Positions 50,419-58,149 of a stretch of DNA of 64,000 nt are shown here, one piece after another. The translations under genes were made by a program, and so were the position numbers. Positions within the stretch are counted from its first letter, which is position 1, and the number at the start of each line of letters is the position of its first letter. The notes beneath the pieces are model-generated. The model had not been told where the DNA came from, ran no database searches, and saw nothing but the letters and a program-made list of their open reading frames with translations. Source of the stretch: a virus. Location of the stretch: the IMG/VR virus record IMGVR_UViG_3300042876_000902, positions 1 to 64,000 of that record; one strand, 5' to 3'.

Positions 50419-50452
50419 GACTGCTCTCCTGTTGCGGATGGGTGCTGCTCTG

Positions 50453-50545
50453 TGAGACGCTCGAGCACCGCTGCTCGACTGCCGCGGGACCGTTCCCGCT
50501 GACCTTCGGCGTCTCATCGAGGGGAGGACCCCGGAGGGTCCTCCC
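50453..50545 (-). other. Structured leader upstream of paralogue 2
   Basis: Closing stem TGAGACGC (50453-50460) with GCGTCTCA (50509-50516) encloses TCGAGCA/TGCTCGA (50461-50478), and next to it GGGAGGACCC pairs with GGGTCCTCCC (50522-50545, loop CGGA). Likely an RNA leader between two genes; role unknown. Confidence 0.45.
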
Positions 50546-50556
50546 GGCCCGGTCCG

Positions 50557-51105
50557 CTACGGTGCCTTCACCTTGGCCTCGGGGAACCCCTTGCGCAGCA
50601 TGTCGGCGCGGTACCACTGCGGCCAGCTGTCCAGGATCCCGGCCTTCGGGAACTGCTTGCGTGCCGCCTTGAGGATGTCCTCGTTGGACTTCCTGGCGAT
50701 GATGAGCGAGCGCATCAGGTGGGAGATCGACCCCTCCCGCCCGAGGCTCGGGCCCTTCGCCTTCTCGGGCTTCGCGGCGGGCTTCGCCTTGGCCAGCTTC
50801 TCCGCCTTGGTACCGCCCGCCGACTTCCCGGGCGGAAGCGTCGGCATCTGCTTCCGCATCGACTCCTTCGCCACCTCGACGTTCTTGGGCAGCTTCTTGA
50901 ACCCCTTCGCAGCCTTCGTGGCCTTCACGGTCTTCGTGGTCTCGGGCTTCTCGACGTTGCTCTCCATCGCTCCTCTGCCTTCCCGGCCGCGCTCGGCGGC
51001 CTGTCTGATGATGCGGTCCAACTTCCTCTTCAGCTGCCTCAGCACCTTCTCGCGTCTCCCCCACGCCGGGCCGCTGACTTTCCCGACGCCGAGGTCCGGA
51101 CTCAC
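50557..51105 (-). CDS. WYR-domain basic protein, paralogue 3
   Basis: 182 residues from GTG overlapping the previous stop, behind GGAGGACGAGAC. An N-terminal helix-rich part (VLRQLKRKLDRIIRQAAERG) leads to a long Lys/Ala linker and the C-terminal domain LIIARKSNEDILKAARKQFP and WPQWYRADMLRKG, shared with the genes at 33125 and 50158. A second strong site (AGAGGAGCG) before ATG 50967 would give a 136-residue form lacking the first helices. DNA-binding role inferred. Confidence 0.6.
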   Translation of the reverse strand: MSPDLGVGKVSGPAWGRREKVLRQLKRKLDRIIRQAAERGREGRGAMESNVEKPETTKTVKATKAAKGFKKLPKNVEVAKESMRKQMPTLPPGKSAGGTKAEKLAKAKPAAKPEKAKGPSLGREGSISHLMRSLIIARKSNEDILKAARKQFPKAGILDSWPQWYRADMLRKGFPEAKVKAP

Positions 51106-51503
51106 GTCTCGTCCTCCTCCGTGACCTTCAGCTCGTCGAACTTCATCAGCAGCCGGTTCGCCTCCCGCTCCCGCTCGACGGCCGCGAGGACGGCCGAGTG
51201 AGCGTCCTCCATCACCTGCTTCAGGTGATGGATCGCCTGCTGCTTCATGTCCTTCAGGAACAGCTCCTTCAGCTCCTTCCGATTCTTGCACGAGATCCCG
51301 CCGACGCACTCAAACCCCTCGAACGGCCCGCAGGTTGCGGTGACCTTCGCCCAGCACCAAGCGAAGGGGTCACCGCGGTTCACCCGCTCGATGATCTCCT
51401 GCTCCATGTCGGCGTCGGCCGCGTCGTCGCCCGACGCGAAGGCCCCCTTCACCGGCATGTCCTCCTGCCCGACCCGGTACTTCACCACGATGGCTTCGCT
51501 CAC
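51102..51503 (-). CDS. Protein of unknown function
   Basis: 133 residues from GTG. N-terminal beta region (AIVVKYRVGQEDMPV), acidic middle, then WCWAKVTATCGPFEGFECVGGISC with three Cys, and a long C-terminal helix (LLMKFDELKVTEEDE). GTGA overlap with the gene upstream. No family recognised. Confidence 0.6.
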   Translation of the reverse strand: MSEAIVVKYRVGQEDMPVKGAFASGDDAADADMEQEIIERVNRGDPFAWCWAKVTATCGPFEGFECVGGISCKNRKELKELFLKDMKQQAIHHLKQVMEDAHSAVLAAVEREREANRLLMKFDELKVTEEDET

Positions 51504-51766
51504 GGTCCCCTCCCCACCACCGAGATGACGTCGGGCGGGACGACGGCCTGAAGCGTCCGGCCGCTGTCCCACTTGATGCCAACCTGGGTGTAGTGCTGCC
51601 GGCCGAGGTGAACCGACGACGCGTCGATGACGGTCCCGAGCGACCCGGCCGGGATGGGGTCGGGATCGTCCTTCATCGACACCAGCTTGACCCGGTCCCC
51701 GGGCCGGTAGGGCGGGCAGTCCTCAGAATACCCGTGCCAGTTGTTGCACTTCGCACACTTCGCCAT
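51500..51766 (-). CDS. DUF4314-type small protein with zinc knuckle
   Basis: 88 residues. CAKCNNWHGYSEDC at the start, then the DUF4314 pattern GDRVKLVSMKDDPDPIPAGS with LGTVIDAS, and GIKWDSGRTLQAVVPPDVIS. That family is common in actinophages and phages of high-GC bacteria and is thought to be a small SH3-like domain. Function unknown. The start has GGGAGG upstream. Confidence 0.7.
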   Translation of the reverse strand: MAKCAKCNNWHGYSEDCPPYRPGDRVKLVSMKDDPDPIPAGSLGTVIDASSVHLGRQHYTQVGIKWDSGRTLQAVVPPDVISVVGRGP

Positions 51767-51780
51767 GGCCCATCCTCCCT

Positions 51781-52300
51781 TCACAGCGTGTCCCTCAGGT
51801 GGTCATGCACTCGGTCGGGCGGGCTCCCGCGACGGGCGGCGAAGATCGACTCTCCCCGCTCCCGGCACAGCTCGACCCGCTCCCGCTTCGACATCTGAGC
51901 CCAGCACCTCTCGACCTCCTCGCACTCGCGCCGCGAGAAGTCGTCCTCGTCGAGCACGGGGTAGGCGTCCAGCTCCGCCCCGATGTCACACCAGGTGCGG
52001 AACGCCCTAGTCACCTTCCCGTCCGGTCGGTAGACGAGGATCGCGAACCCGGCGACCCACCCGACGGCCCAGTGGGTGTGGTCCTGCTCTGTCGCCCACC
52101 CCCCGCCGGACGTACGGTGCCATCCGCTTCGCGATGGCCGCCGCGTTCGACTGCTCCAGCACGTCGGAGTCCCGGTTGTGGGTGTAGACGATCGTCCACT
52201 GGTCGGAGTCGGGTGGCCGTGCGAACCAGGCGAAGCACTCGAAGCGCCGATGGTTCCCCGCCGCCTTCGCGGCGAGGGCGGCGCAGTCTGATGCCCTCAC
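51781..52300 (-). CDS. Conserved phage protein broken by a frameshift
   Basis: Reading from GTG 52300: ASDCAALAAKAAGNHRRFEC, WTIVYTHNRDSDVLEQSNAA and on to ...MAPYVRR. The frame then degenerates and stops at 52007. In the next frame the natural continuation WATEQDHTHWAVGWVAGFAI is found, reaching YPVLDEDDFSRRE and the stop at 51781. A +1 shift or an extra base in the C run at 52099-52104 (G run on the coding strand) would rejoin them into about 172 residues. Either a sequencing error, a mutation, or a programmed shift. Family is a conserved small phage protein of unknown function. Confidence 0.7.
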
Positions 52301-53358
52301 GTCTCGTCCCTCCTCCAGATGCAGTCCTTCGGCGACTTGTCCGGCCGCGGGCGGTTCCACCTCGGGTGGCGGAACCGGCCCGTGGGCTCCCGGCCGTTGT
52401 GCTCGACCTCGATGACGGTGCCGATGAACCGCTCCGGGTGCAGCGACATCTCCTTGCGGAGGGCGTCGGAGAACCCCGAGACGCCCCGCTTCGGGTTCGA
52501 GACTGGCACGAGCTTGCCGTTCCGGTACTGCCCGATGGCGAGCCCGCCGATCCACCCCAGCTTGGCGTACTTGGTCATCGTCTCCTGGTCATCACCCTTC
52601 TTCACGCTCATCTCGCGGGCCGGGACCGTCCCGGTGACAACGACGTCGGCCGTCCACACCTCCTTGAGCTTCACCCAGCGGGAGGCCTTCCCGTCGTACG
52701 GGGAGTCGAGCGGCTTCAGCACGATGCCCTCCTCGCCCTCGGCCACGACCCGCTCATGGAACACCCGCTTCTTGGCCACCTCGCCCTTCGACATCGAGAC
52801 GAACGGGTTGCCCCAAGCGTTGAGGACTTCGCCAGCCGCCCCGCGCCGGTGGATGAGCGTCGCGTCCCGGATGTCCCTCCCCTTGTGCCAGAGGCAGTCG
52901 AACACCACGAGCCGGAGCGGGCCGCGCTCCAGCTGCTTCATCACCGCGAGCTTCGGATCGGACGTGATGATGGACCCGACTGCCTTCGAGACGGCCCCGC
53001 CCTCCGCCCGGATCGCCGCGATGGCCTTCCGACTCGGGATGACCTCGCAGTCGATGACGGTGCCATCGAGGGAGCGAGCCCGCTTGACCCGGGCCGGGAC
53101 GGGCTCCATCTGCCGCGAGCCCTCCCACCACTCGGCCCCCATCGAGAGGTGTGGGACCTGGTTGGTGCGCTCCTGGAACAGCCCGGTGACCTCGGAGATG
53201 CGGCGCGTCGTGAACCGGACCAGGTCACCGCAGAACTGCCCGATGAGCCGGAACCCATCGTACTTCACCTCGGCGATGTAGTTCGGGTCGTCGAGCAGCT
53301 CGTCGCGGAACTTGCCGTGGGCCGACATCGGCTCCACCTGGATGAACTTCCAGCTCAT
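52297..53358 (-). CDS. ATP-dependent DNA ligase
   Basis: 353 residues. Motif I EVKYDGFRLI with the AMP-accepting Lys 32; motif III LRLVVFDCLW; motif IV EEGIVLKPL; motif V WVKLKEVWTADVV. The C-terminal OB fold is shorter than in host ligases, as in many phages. It seals nicks during phage DNA synthesis. Overlaps the preceding gene by ATGA and the next by GTGA. First 15 residues include MSAHGKF. Confidence 0.93.
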   Translation of the reverse strand: MSWKFIQVEPMSAHGKFRDELLDDPNYIAEVKYDGFRLIGQFCGDLVRFTTRRISEVTGLFQERTNQVPHLSMGAEWWEGSRQMEPVPARVKRARSLDGTVIDCEVIPSRKAIAAIRAEGGAVSKAVGSIITSDPKLAVMKQLERGPLRLVVFDCLWHKGRDIRDATLIHRRGAAGEVLNAWGNPFVSMSKGEVAKKRVFHERVVAEGEEGIVLKPLDSPYDGKASRWVKLKEVWTADVVVTGTVPAREMSVKKGDDQETMTKYAKLGWIGGLAIGQYRNGKLVPVSNPKRGVSGFSDALRKEMSLHPERFIGTVIEVEHNGREPTGRFRHPRWNRPRPDKSPKDCIWRRDET

Positions 53359-53447
53359 CGCAGCACCCCTTCCTTGATGGCCTCGAGGACCACCATGATC
53401 TCGAAGATGATGAGGACGAACGCGAAGTACATTCCGGCGGCCTTCAT
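53355..53447 (-). CDS. Tiny membrane peptide, 30 residues
   Basis: Starts MKAAGMYFAFVLIIFEIMVV behind a doubled GGGAGGGAGGA site and ends AIKEGVLR. One membrane helix, ATGA overlap with the ligase and with the gene upstream. A small membrane effector is possible; unknown. Confidence 0.55.
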   Translation of the reverse strand: MKAAGMYFAFVLIIFEIMVVLEAIKEGVLR

Positions 53448-53770
53448 TCCTCCCTCCCTTCCATCGCGCTCAGGATGATGTTCGCCTCGTCGACGAGCGC
53501 GGCCTCGTCGTCGACGAAGTGGCTGCCCTTCGCCTCCGCAGCGTAGGAGACGCTGTAGCAGTCGGCGCCATCCTTGGTCATCGGCTTCGAGACCAGCTCC
53601 TTCCACCCGAGGGTCGTCAGCATCTCGACCCGGAGGTGGGACTGCGCGTCGTACGCGTCGCGCAGGATGTCGACCCGGACCACCCACGGCCCGACCTTCC
53701 ACACCGACTGGTAGTGCCAGGCTTGGCTGCTCTTCCACAACCTGACGTCCACGAGCCTCTTCGTCTTCAT
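53444..53770 (-). CDS. Small protein of unknown function
   Basis: 108 residues behind GAAGGGAGGACGACG. MKTKRLVDVRLWKS opening, a beta-rich middle (VGPWVVRVDILRDAY), and an acidic helical end (DEAALVDEANIILS). No family recognised. Confidence 0.55.
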   Translation of the reverse strand: MKTKRLVDVRLWKSSQAWHYQSVWKVGPWVVRVDILRDAYDAQSHLRVEMLTTLGWKELVSKPMTKDGADCYSVSYAAEAKGSHFVDDEAALVDEANIILSAMEGREE

Positions 53771-53783
53771 CGTCGTCCTCCCT

Positions 53784-53990
53784 TCAGTGCAAGACTTCGC
53801 ATTCACCGTTGTCGACGTACTCCCTCGGGTCGGGGACCGCCTTCCCACCCGCGAGGGCGGAGAGGGCGTCGAGAGACCAGAGGCACAGCGCGTCGTACCT
53901 TCCGATGAGGCAAGGCGGGCAGACCGTCGTCCCGTCGTTCCACTCCTTCAGGTCATCCAACGAGAGTGGCGGGTGAGCGATCCTGCTCAT
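53784..53990 (-). CDS. Small Cys-containing protein
   Basis: 68 residues. Acidic and hydrophobic mix with VCPPCLIGRYDALC (possible zinc site) and a PREYVDNGECEV end. Stop is one base from the next gene's frame. Function unknown. Confidence 0.5.
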   Translation of the reverse strand: MSRIAHPPLSLDDLKEWNDGTTVCPPCLIGRYDALCLWSLDALSALAGGKAVPDPREYVDNGECEVLH

Positions 53991-53991
53991 C

Positions 53992-54594
53992 TCATGCCTC
54001 CTTCCCGACCTCGGTCGAGGTCGGCGTTGGCAGCCGGAGCCGCTTCGCGCCGAGCGCCTTGAGCATGAACCGAACGTTCCGGTACGTGTGCTCGAACAGC
54101 CCGTTCTCCCACAGCGGCTCGCCGTCGTCCGCGAGTGGGACGATGACGACCATGAACGGGTCGGTGAGCTTCTCCGATGCGGAGAGGTTCCCGTCCGTCG
54201 ACCACGCCTCGACCCGCCGCCCGTCGAGCATGCCGCGGAGCACCCAGGCCGTGCAGCCGCCGCCGGTGTGGTAGAACTCGAACCCGAGCGGCTTCACGAG
54301 GTCCGCCACCTCCTTGGCGCTCTTCTCCTGCTCCTCCATCCACCGCTGGAACCTGCCCGGCGGCTCCTCGACACCCATCTCGCGGACGGCGGGCGCCGCG
54401 TCGACGCCCGCCTCGAAGTGGGCGTGCTCGGCGTGCTCGAGCCCGAGCGTCGCCTGCTCATCCTTCGTGAACTGCCGGCCGGGGAAGAACCCGCCCGGGT
54501 TCCCCTCGCCGCGGAGCCGCCCGTCCGGGCCGACGCTCGTGTCGGCGAGCACCTTACCGCACCCGACGCACTCGTACCGGTATCCGATGAACAT
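53992..54594 (-). CDS. Zinc-ribbon-started protein of unknown function
   Basis: 200 residues. YECVGCGKVLADTS at the start is a half ribbon; then PGGFFPGRQFTKDE, helical EKSAKEVADLVKPLG and a beta-rich C terminus with VVIVPLADDGEP. No family recognised. TGGAGGTCTAGCC precedes the start. Confidence 0.55.
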   Translation of the reverse strand: MFIGYRYECVGCGKVLADTSVGPDGRLRGEGNPGGFFPGRQFTKDEQATLGLEHAEHAHFEAGVDAAPAVREMGVEEPPGRFQRWMEEQEKSAKEVADLVKPLGFEFYHTGGGCTAWVLRGMLDGRRVEAWSTDGNLSASEKLTDPFMVVIVPLADDGEPLWENGLFEHTYRNVRFMLKALGAKRLRLPTPTSTEVGKEA

Positions 54595-54596
54595 GG

Positions 54597-54974
54597 CTAG
54601 ACCTCCACCTCGACCTGGTCGCAGTCGTTCGGACACCGGAACTGCAGCTTGTCGTCCTCGAGCCCAGTGAACTCCATCAGCACGTAGGCCCCGAACTTCC
54701 CGCAGTTGGGGCACGGCACCCGCAGCTTCCTGTCGTGGGCCTCGGGGCGGCCGTCGCCCGCGCCCTCCGGCTCGCCGAGCGACCGGGCGACGTTGTCCCG
54801 CCACTCGATGAGCATGTGGAGCTGGTCGCTGAACTCAACGAACCCGTCCGGAGACTGCTCGTCGAGCACGCTGAACGCCCCGAGCACCTCGAACATGTCG
54901 TTCACCTCGACTGCGGCGTTGACGAAGGCCCGCAGCTTCGCGAGCGCCTTCAGCTCTTCCTTGGTGGCAGCCAT
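54597..54974 (-). CDS. Helical protein with C-terminal zinc ribbon
   Basis: 125 residues. Two N-terminal helices (TKEELKALAKLRAFVNAAV; VEFSDQLHMLIEWRD) and a C-terminal VPCPNCGKFG and FRCPNDCDQ ribbon. Function unknown. GAAGGGGGATGTC before the start. Confidence 0.6.
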   Translation of the reverse strand: MAATKEELKALAKLRAFVNAAVEVNDMFEVLGAFSVLDEQSPDGFVEFSDQLHMLIEWRDNVARSLGEPEGAGDGRPEAHDRKLRVPCPNCGKFGAYVLMEFTGLEDDKLQFRCPNDCDQVEVEV

Positions 54975-54987
54975 GACATCCCCCTTC

Positions 54988-55413
54988 CTACGTGTGAACT
55001 GACCAATCCCCTGCGGTCTGGTGGTAGATGATCCCACCGTTCATCAAGAACTGCCCGCGGCGGTCCCTCGCCGCGACCCGCCGCGGGTAGACCTCGAAGT
55101 ACAGCGAGTGCTGGGCGAAGTCCCTCGAGAGCACCGTGACCGCTGGCTCGCCGAAGAACGTGGGGAAGCACGCCCGGTCGAGCGTCGTCACAAGCTGCTC
55201 CAGCTTCCCCTCCCGCTGCGCGAACTCGAAGATGATCGCGATGAGCATCTTCGTCTCCGGCGGCGCCTCCACGTCGTCCTTGTGGCTCTCGAACCACTCG
55301 TCCGCGGTCGTCGGCATCGCGACCTTCCCCTCACCGTCGCAGGCCGGACACCTGGGCAGCTCGGTCGTGTACCCGTCACCGCCGCAGTTCCGGCAATCCC
55401 TCTTCGTCGTCAT
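54988..55413 (-). CDS. DnaJ-type zinc-finger protein
   Basis: 141 residues. CRNCGGDGY and CPACDGEG at the N terminus form one CxxCxGxG pair as in DnaJ central domains; the rest is unrelated to DnaJ and has a helical middle and beta-rich end (LMNGGIIYHQTAGDW). Probably a protein-binding adaptor. Begins with the shared ATGACGACGAAG initiation cassette. Confidence 0.6.
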   Translation of the reverse strand: MTTKRDCRNCGGDGYTTELPRCPACDGEGKVAMPTTADEWFESHKDDVEAPPETKMLIAIIFEFAQREGKLEQLVTTLDRACFPTFFGEPAVTVLSRDFAQHSLYFEVYPRRVAARDRRGQFLMNGGIIYHQTAGDWSVHT

Positions 55414-55439
55414 CGTCGTCTCCCCTCTCGGTTGTGCTG

Positions 55440-55712
55440 CTACTCCGCCTCATCGACCACGGCGGCGCCCTTGCGGATCTTCCGGTCGAGCTTGCGGCGG
55501 CGGCGCTCCACGAGCCCGAGCTGGTACGCAGCCTCCACCTGCTCCGGGGTGAGGGTCTTCTTCCCGAAGGCCGCCGCGAGCGCCGCGCCCTTCTCCGCCG
55601 ACAGCACCTTGAGCTGCTCCGGGGTCTCCCCGAGCCCGCTCACGAAGCCCGCGGTCTCCACCTTGCCGTTCGCCTTGCCGTTCACCTTCGTCGTCTTCGT
55701 CGTCTTGGCCAT
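55440..55712 (-). CDS. Small basic helical protein
   Basis: 90 residues, MAKTTKTTKVNGKANGK start behind AGCAAGGAGAACGAG. The rest is a helix pair with KKTLTPEQVEAAYQLGLVE and a basic end (RRRRKLDRKIRKG). An in-frame ATG at 55808 lies behind AGGAGG inside a structured element and might extend the product by 32 residues. Function unknown. Confidence 0.55.
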   Translation of the reverse strand: MAKTTKTTKVNGKANGKVETAGFVSGLGETPEQLKVLSAEKGAALAAAFGKKTLTPEQVEAAYQLGLVERRRRKLDRKIRKGAAVVDEAE

Positions 55713-55757
55713 CTCGTTCTCCTTGCTGGTTGAGTGCTGCCTGGGGCGATGCGCCCC

Positions 55758-55845
55758 GTCGACCGGTGGTGCAAGCCGCGCCCGAGCTTTCGCTCGGGCC
55801 CCACGCATGTTGGCACCCTCCTCTCAGCGGGCACCACCGGTCGAC
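55758..55845 (-). other. Cruciform-like element upstream of small gene
   Basis: A perfect 15-bp inverted repeat, GTCGACCGGTGGTGC (55758-55772) and GCACCACCGGTCGAC (55831-55845), encloses an 8-bp hairpin, GCCCGAGC/GCTCGGGC (55780-55787, 55792-55799), whose minus-strand loop is GAAA. It is likely a structured RNA leader or an operator. Confidence 0.5.
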
Positions 55846-55882
55846 GGAGCGGGCGAGCCCGTCGAGGCTCGCCGCGCCGTCC

Positions 55883-56296
55883 CTAGTCCTCCATCCTGAG
55901 CACTCGGACCCTGGCACCTTTGTCGACCGTCACCTGCCACGCCTCCGTGGGCTTCGACCCGAACACCACCATCTTGTTCGGAGGGAAGTGGCTGATGAGC
56001 GTGACTTCACCGCCGCCCACGGCCAGGTCGTTCACCTCCAGCCACCCGACCGACGTCAGCACGTGGTCTCCGATGCGGACGAGGTTCACCGAGGCGTGTT
56101 GGATGAACGACAGCCCGGCGACGCTGTAGTTCTCGCACTCGGCGAGCAGCTCGTCCTCCGTGAGGTTCTCGACGCCGCGGTACGTCCGGCCGCTCCGGAT
56201 GATCTCTTCGAGCACACCCTCCTCGTTCGCCTCGTCCTTCATCGCGTCGATGAGCAAGTCCTCGAGCACCTTCCTCACCTTCTTGTTGATCGCCAT
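55883..56296 (-). CDS. Protein of unknown function
   Basis: 137 residues. N-terminal helices (KKVRKVLEDLLIDAMKDEA), an ENLTEDELLAECENYS stretch, and a beta-rich C terminus (GGGEVTLISHFPPNKMVVFG). No family recognised. TGAGGACGACGACG before the ATG matches the shared initiation cassette. Confidence 0.55.
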   Translation of the reverse strand: MAINKKVRKVLEDLLIDAMKDEANEEGVLEEIIRSGRTYRGVENLTEDELLAECENYSVAGLSFIQHASVNLVRIGDHVLTSVGWLEVNDLAVGGGEVTLISHFPPNKMVVFGSKPTEAWQVTVDKGARVRVLRMED

Positions 56297-56307
56297 CGTC
56301 GTCGTCC

Positions 56308-56538
56308 TCAGCTTGCCTTGAACAGCGTCCACTCACCGTCGGTGCACCGCCAGTACCACGTCTCCAAGCTGTAGCCTCCGCGACCGCCGATGCGAACGAG
56401 GTCACCCTCATTCGTGGTCGTGCACTCGACCGTCGGCATCGACCCGACCGGCTCCGGCTTCGGCGCCGACGTCGACGCGGCGGGCGTCGACCCGCCGCAC
56501 GCGCTCAGTAGCACCGCGAACATCGTCATCCTGACCAT
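56308..56538 (-). CDS. Small lipoprotein
   Basis: 76 residues. MVRMTMFAVLLSAC is a short lipoprotein signal; the lipobox is LSAC with Cys 14 as the lipid site. A Ser/Thr/Pro linker follows, then a small domain with two Cys (VECTTTN, YWRCTDG) likely joined by a disulphide, ending WTLFKAS. It should sit on the host membrane facing the periplasm or outside. Phage lipoproteins of this kind often block superinfection; that role is inferred. Confidence 0.65.
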   Translation of the reverse strand: MVRMTMFAVLLSACGGSTPAASTSAPKPEPVGSMPTVECTTTNEGDLVRIGGRGGYSLETWYWRCTDGEWTLFKAS

Positions 56539-56539
56539 G

Positions 56540-57004
56540 CTACCTCCCCTCCTTGCGAGACCGCTTCGCGGCCGTGAGCTTCACCCCGGCGCCGTCCTCG
56601 CACCGGAAGATCTTGCGCCGGTCGTCCTTCTCGTTGAGGTCCCAGAGCGTGTACTTGTAGAAGTACCGGCGCTTCGCCCGCGGGTCGTTCGGTGCCGCAT
56701 CCCAGACCTTCAGCTGGAAATCGACGACCTCGCAGAGGTGCCCGTCATGGCGGCGGAGCCGCTTCGTCATCAGGTCGCCGGTCACCTTCACCCGGACGAC
56801 CGTCCCCATCGAGTGGGTCTCCTTCTGCGGCCCGCGCCTCCGCGCCTCCTTCACCGCCCTCGGCTGCTTCATCCGACACCTCCAGTCAACCTCTTGCCGC
56901 CGCCGATAGGCGGCGAGCGAGACCACCGGGCACGGCGTCTCGTAGTGGATGAACTTCGTGAACGTCGGCTCCGCCTTCGGCATCTCGATGATCTGGGCCG
57001 TCAT
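56540..57004 (-). CDS. Protein of unknown function
   Basis: 154 residues behind AGAGGAGGGTCTGAGC. N-terminal beta part (TAQIIEMPKAEP), a basic middle (KQPRAVKEARRRG), and KYTLWDLNEKDDRRKIFRC near the end. Nucleic-acid contact is plausible from charge. Family not recognised. Confidence 0.5.
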   Translation of the reverse strand: MTAQIIEMPKAEPTFTKFIHYETPCPVVSLAAYRRRQEVDWRCRMKQPRAVKEARRRGPQKETHSMGTVVRVKVTGDLMTKRLRRHDGHLCEVVDFQLKVWDAAPNDPRAKRRYFYKYTLWDLNEKDDRRKIFRCEDGAGVKLTAAKRSRKEGR

Positions 57005-57027
57005 GCTCAGACCCTCCTCTGTCGGGT

Positions 57028-57459
57028 TCACCTGCAGCTCTCCTTCGTCCGCTCCGAGTGGATGGCTGCGCCGCCAGGTCCACACCGACACCCGGGGAGC
57101 GGCTTCCACTCGGCCACCCGAGCGTCGCGGGCGGCGGCCTCGATGTCCTCGGGCAGCGCGTTGTGCGGAAGGGCCTCGCTCTTCGACCCGAGGAACATCT
57201 CGGGGTCCCCGAGCGTCGCGCGCATCCTCGTCACCGGGTCGGCGACCTTGCACTTACCGCGGTGCCCGTCCTCGAGCACGCAGAGGATCGAGCACCGGTC
57301 CCCCTTCGCGAGCCGGGCCGAGGCGCGGTCGGCGTTCGTCAGCTTGGCCACCTTCCGGGCCTTCGCCTCCCGGGTCGGCTTCACGGACGCGAGCCCGCAG
57401 TCACACCGGCCACCGATCTTCGACAGGCACCAAGCGTGGTGCCGGAGCTTAGCAGCCAT
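57028..57459 (-). CDS. Cys-rich small protein
   Basis: 143 residues. Cys and His are spread in pairs: HHAWCLSKIGGRCDCG, DRCSILCVLEDGHRGKCK and PGCRCGPGG, so two zinc sites are likely. Helical centre. Overlaps the upstream gene by 11 bases. Function unknown. Confidence 0.55.
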   Translation of the reverse strand: MAAKLRHHAWCLSKIGGRCDCGLASVKPTREAKARKVAKLTNADRASARLAKGDRCSILCVLEDGHRGKCKVADPVTRMRATLGDPEMFLGSKSEALPHNALPEDIEAAARDARVAEWKPLPGCRCGPGGAAIHSERTKESCR

Positions 57460-57871
57460 AGCGCCGCTCCGACTCGCAGCGGGAGGCGAACTCCGCATCG
57501 GCACGCGCCGCGCGGTCGATCCGCTTGAGCAGCCTGGCCCGGCTCTTCCCGGCGACGCTCCGCCCGAGGCGGCGCCGCGGGCGGTCCTTCATCTCCTCCC
57601 GGTCGAGCACGGCGACGACCCGGTCGCCCTCGCACTCCGGGCACCGGACGTCGTACATCCCGCCGCGCTTGAAGTAGTGCTCGCGCTCCTCCGAGCCCGG
57701 CTCGAAGGCCTCGTCGAACTCCTCAGCGCTGTAGGCGTGCTCGCCGATGCTCGGGTTGAGGATCGTCCCCTCTCCCTCGCAGCGGTGGCAGACCTCGCGC
57801 TTCGCGGGGAGCTTCAGCGTCCGGAGGACTCCGGCATCGTTCTCGATGTTGACGGCGACTTGGATGGTCAT
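57449..57871 (-). CDS. CxxCxGxG zinc-finger protein
   Basis: 140 residues. VCHRCEGEGTILNPSIGEH and YDVRCPECEGDRVV form the two halves of a DnaJ-like zinc site flanking an acidic YSAEEFDEAFE segment; this is a known phage family (with PSI and YDV landmarks) of uncertain role. The C terminus is basic. Confidence 0.65.
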   Translation of the reverse strand: MTIQVAVNIENDAGVLRTLKLPAKREVCHRCEGEGTILNPSIGEHAYSAEEFDEAFEPGSEEREHYFKRGGMYDVRCPECEGDRVVAVLDREEMKDRPRRRLGRSVAGKSRARLLKRIDRAARADAEFASRCESERRYGC

Positions 57872-57872
57872 G

Positions 57873-58145
57873 TCACTCCTCCTTGATATACCGTACCTTC
57901 GCCAGGTTCCACGCTTCGTTCCACAGCTCCGCGTCCGCCTCCTCCACCGGGCGGGCGTGCCTGCGGAGGACGATGGTGAACGCCTCGTCCATCGCCATGT
58001 TGGCGTCGCAGAAGTCGTGCGAGTGGCAGACGTTGGGGTCGGGCTCCGCTGCGTTCCGCCTCGCGACCGCCTTCCACTCGGCGTCGGTCAGCCACTCCTT
58101 GAGCACTCCGGCGAACGCAGCAGCGAGCCGCTCGACGGTGGTCAT
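57873..58145 (-). CDS. Small helical protein
   Basis: 90 residues, MTTVERLAAAFAGVLKEWL start, then CHSHDFCDANMAMDEAF and a helical, Trp-rich end (LWNEAWNLAKVRYIKEE). Conserved-looking phage accessory protein; no function can be named. An ATG at 58160 is possible. Confidence 0.55.
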   Translation of the reverse strand: MTTVERLAAAFAGVLKEWLTDAEWKAVARRNAAEPDPNVCHSHDFCDANMAMDEAFTIVLRRHARPVEEADAELWNEAWNLAKVRYIKEE

Positions 58146-58149
58146 GCCC

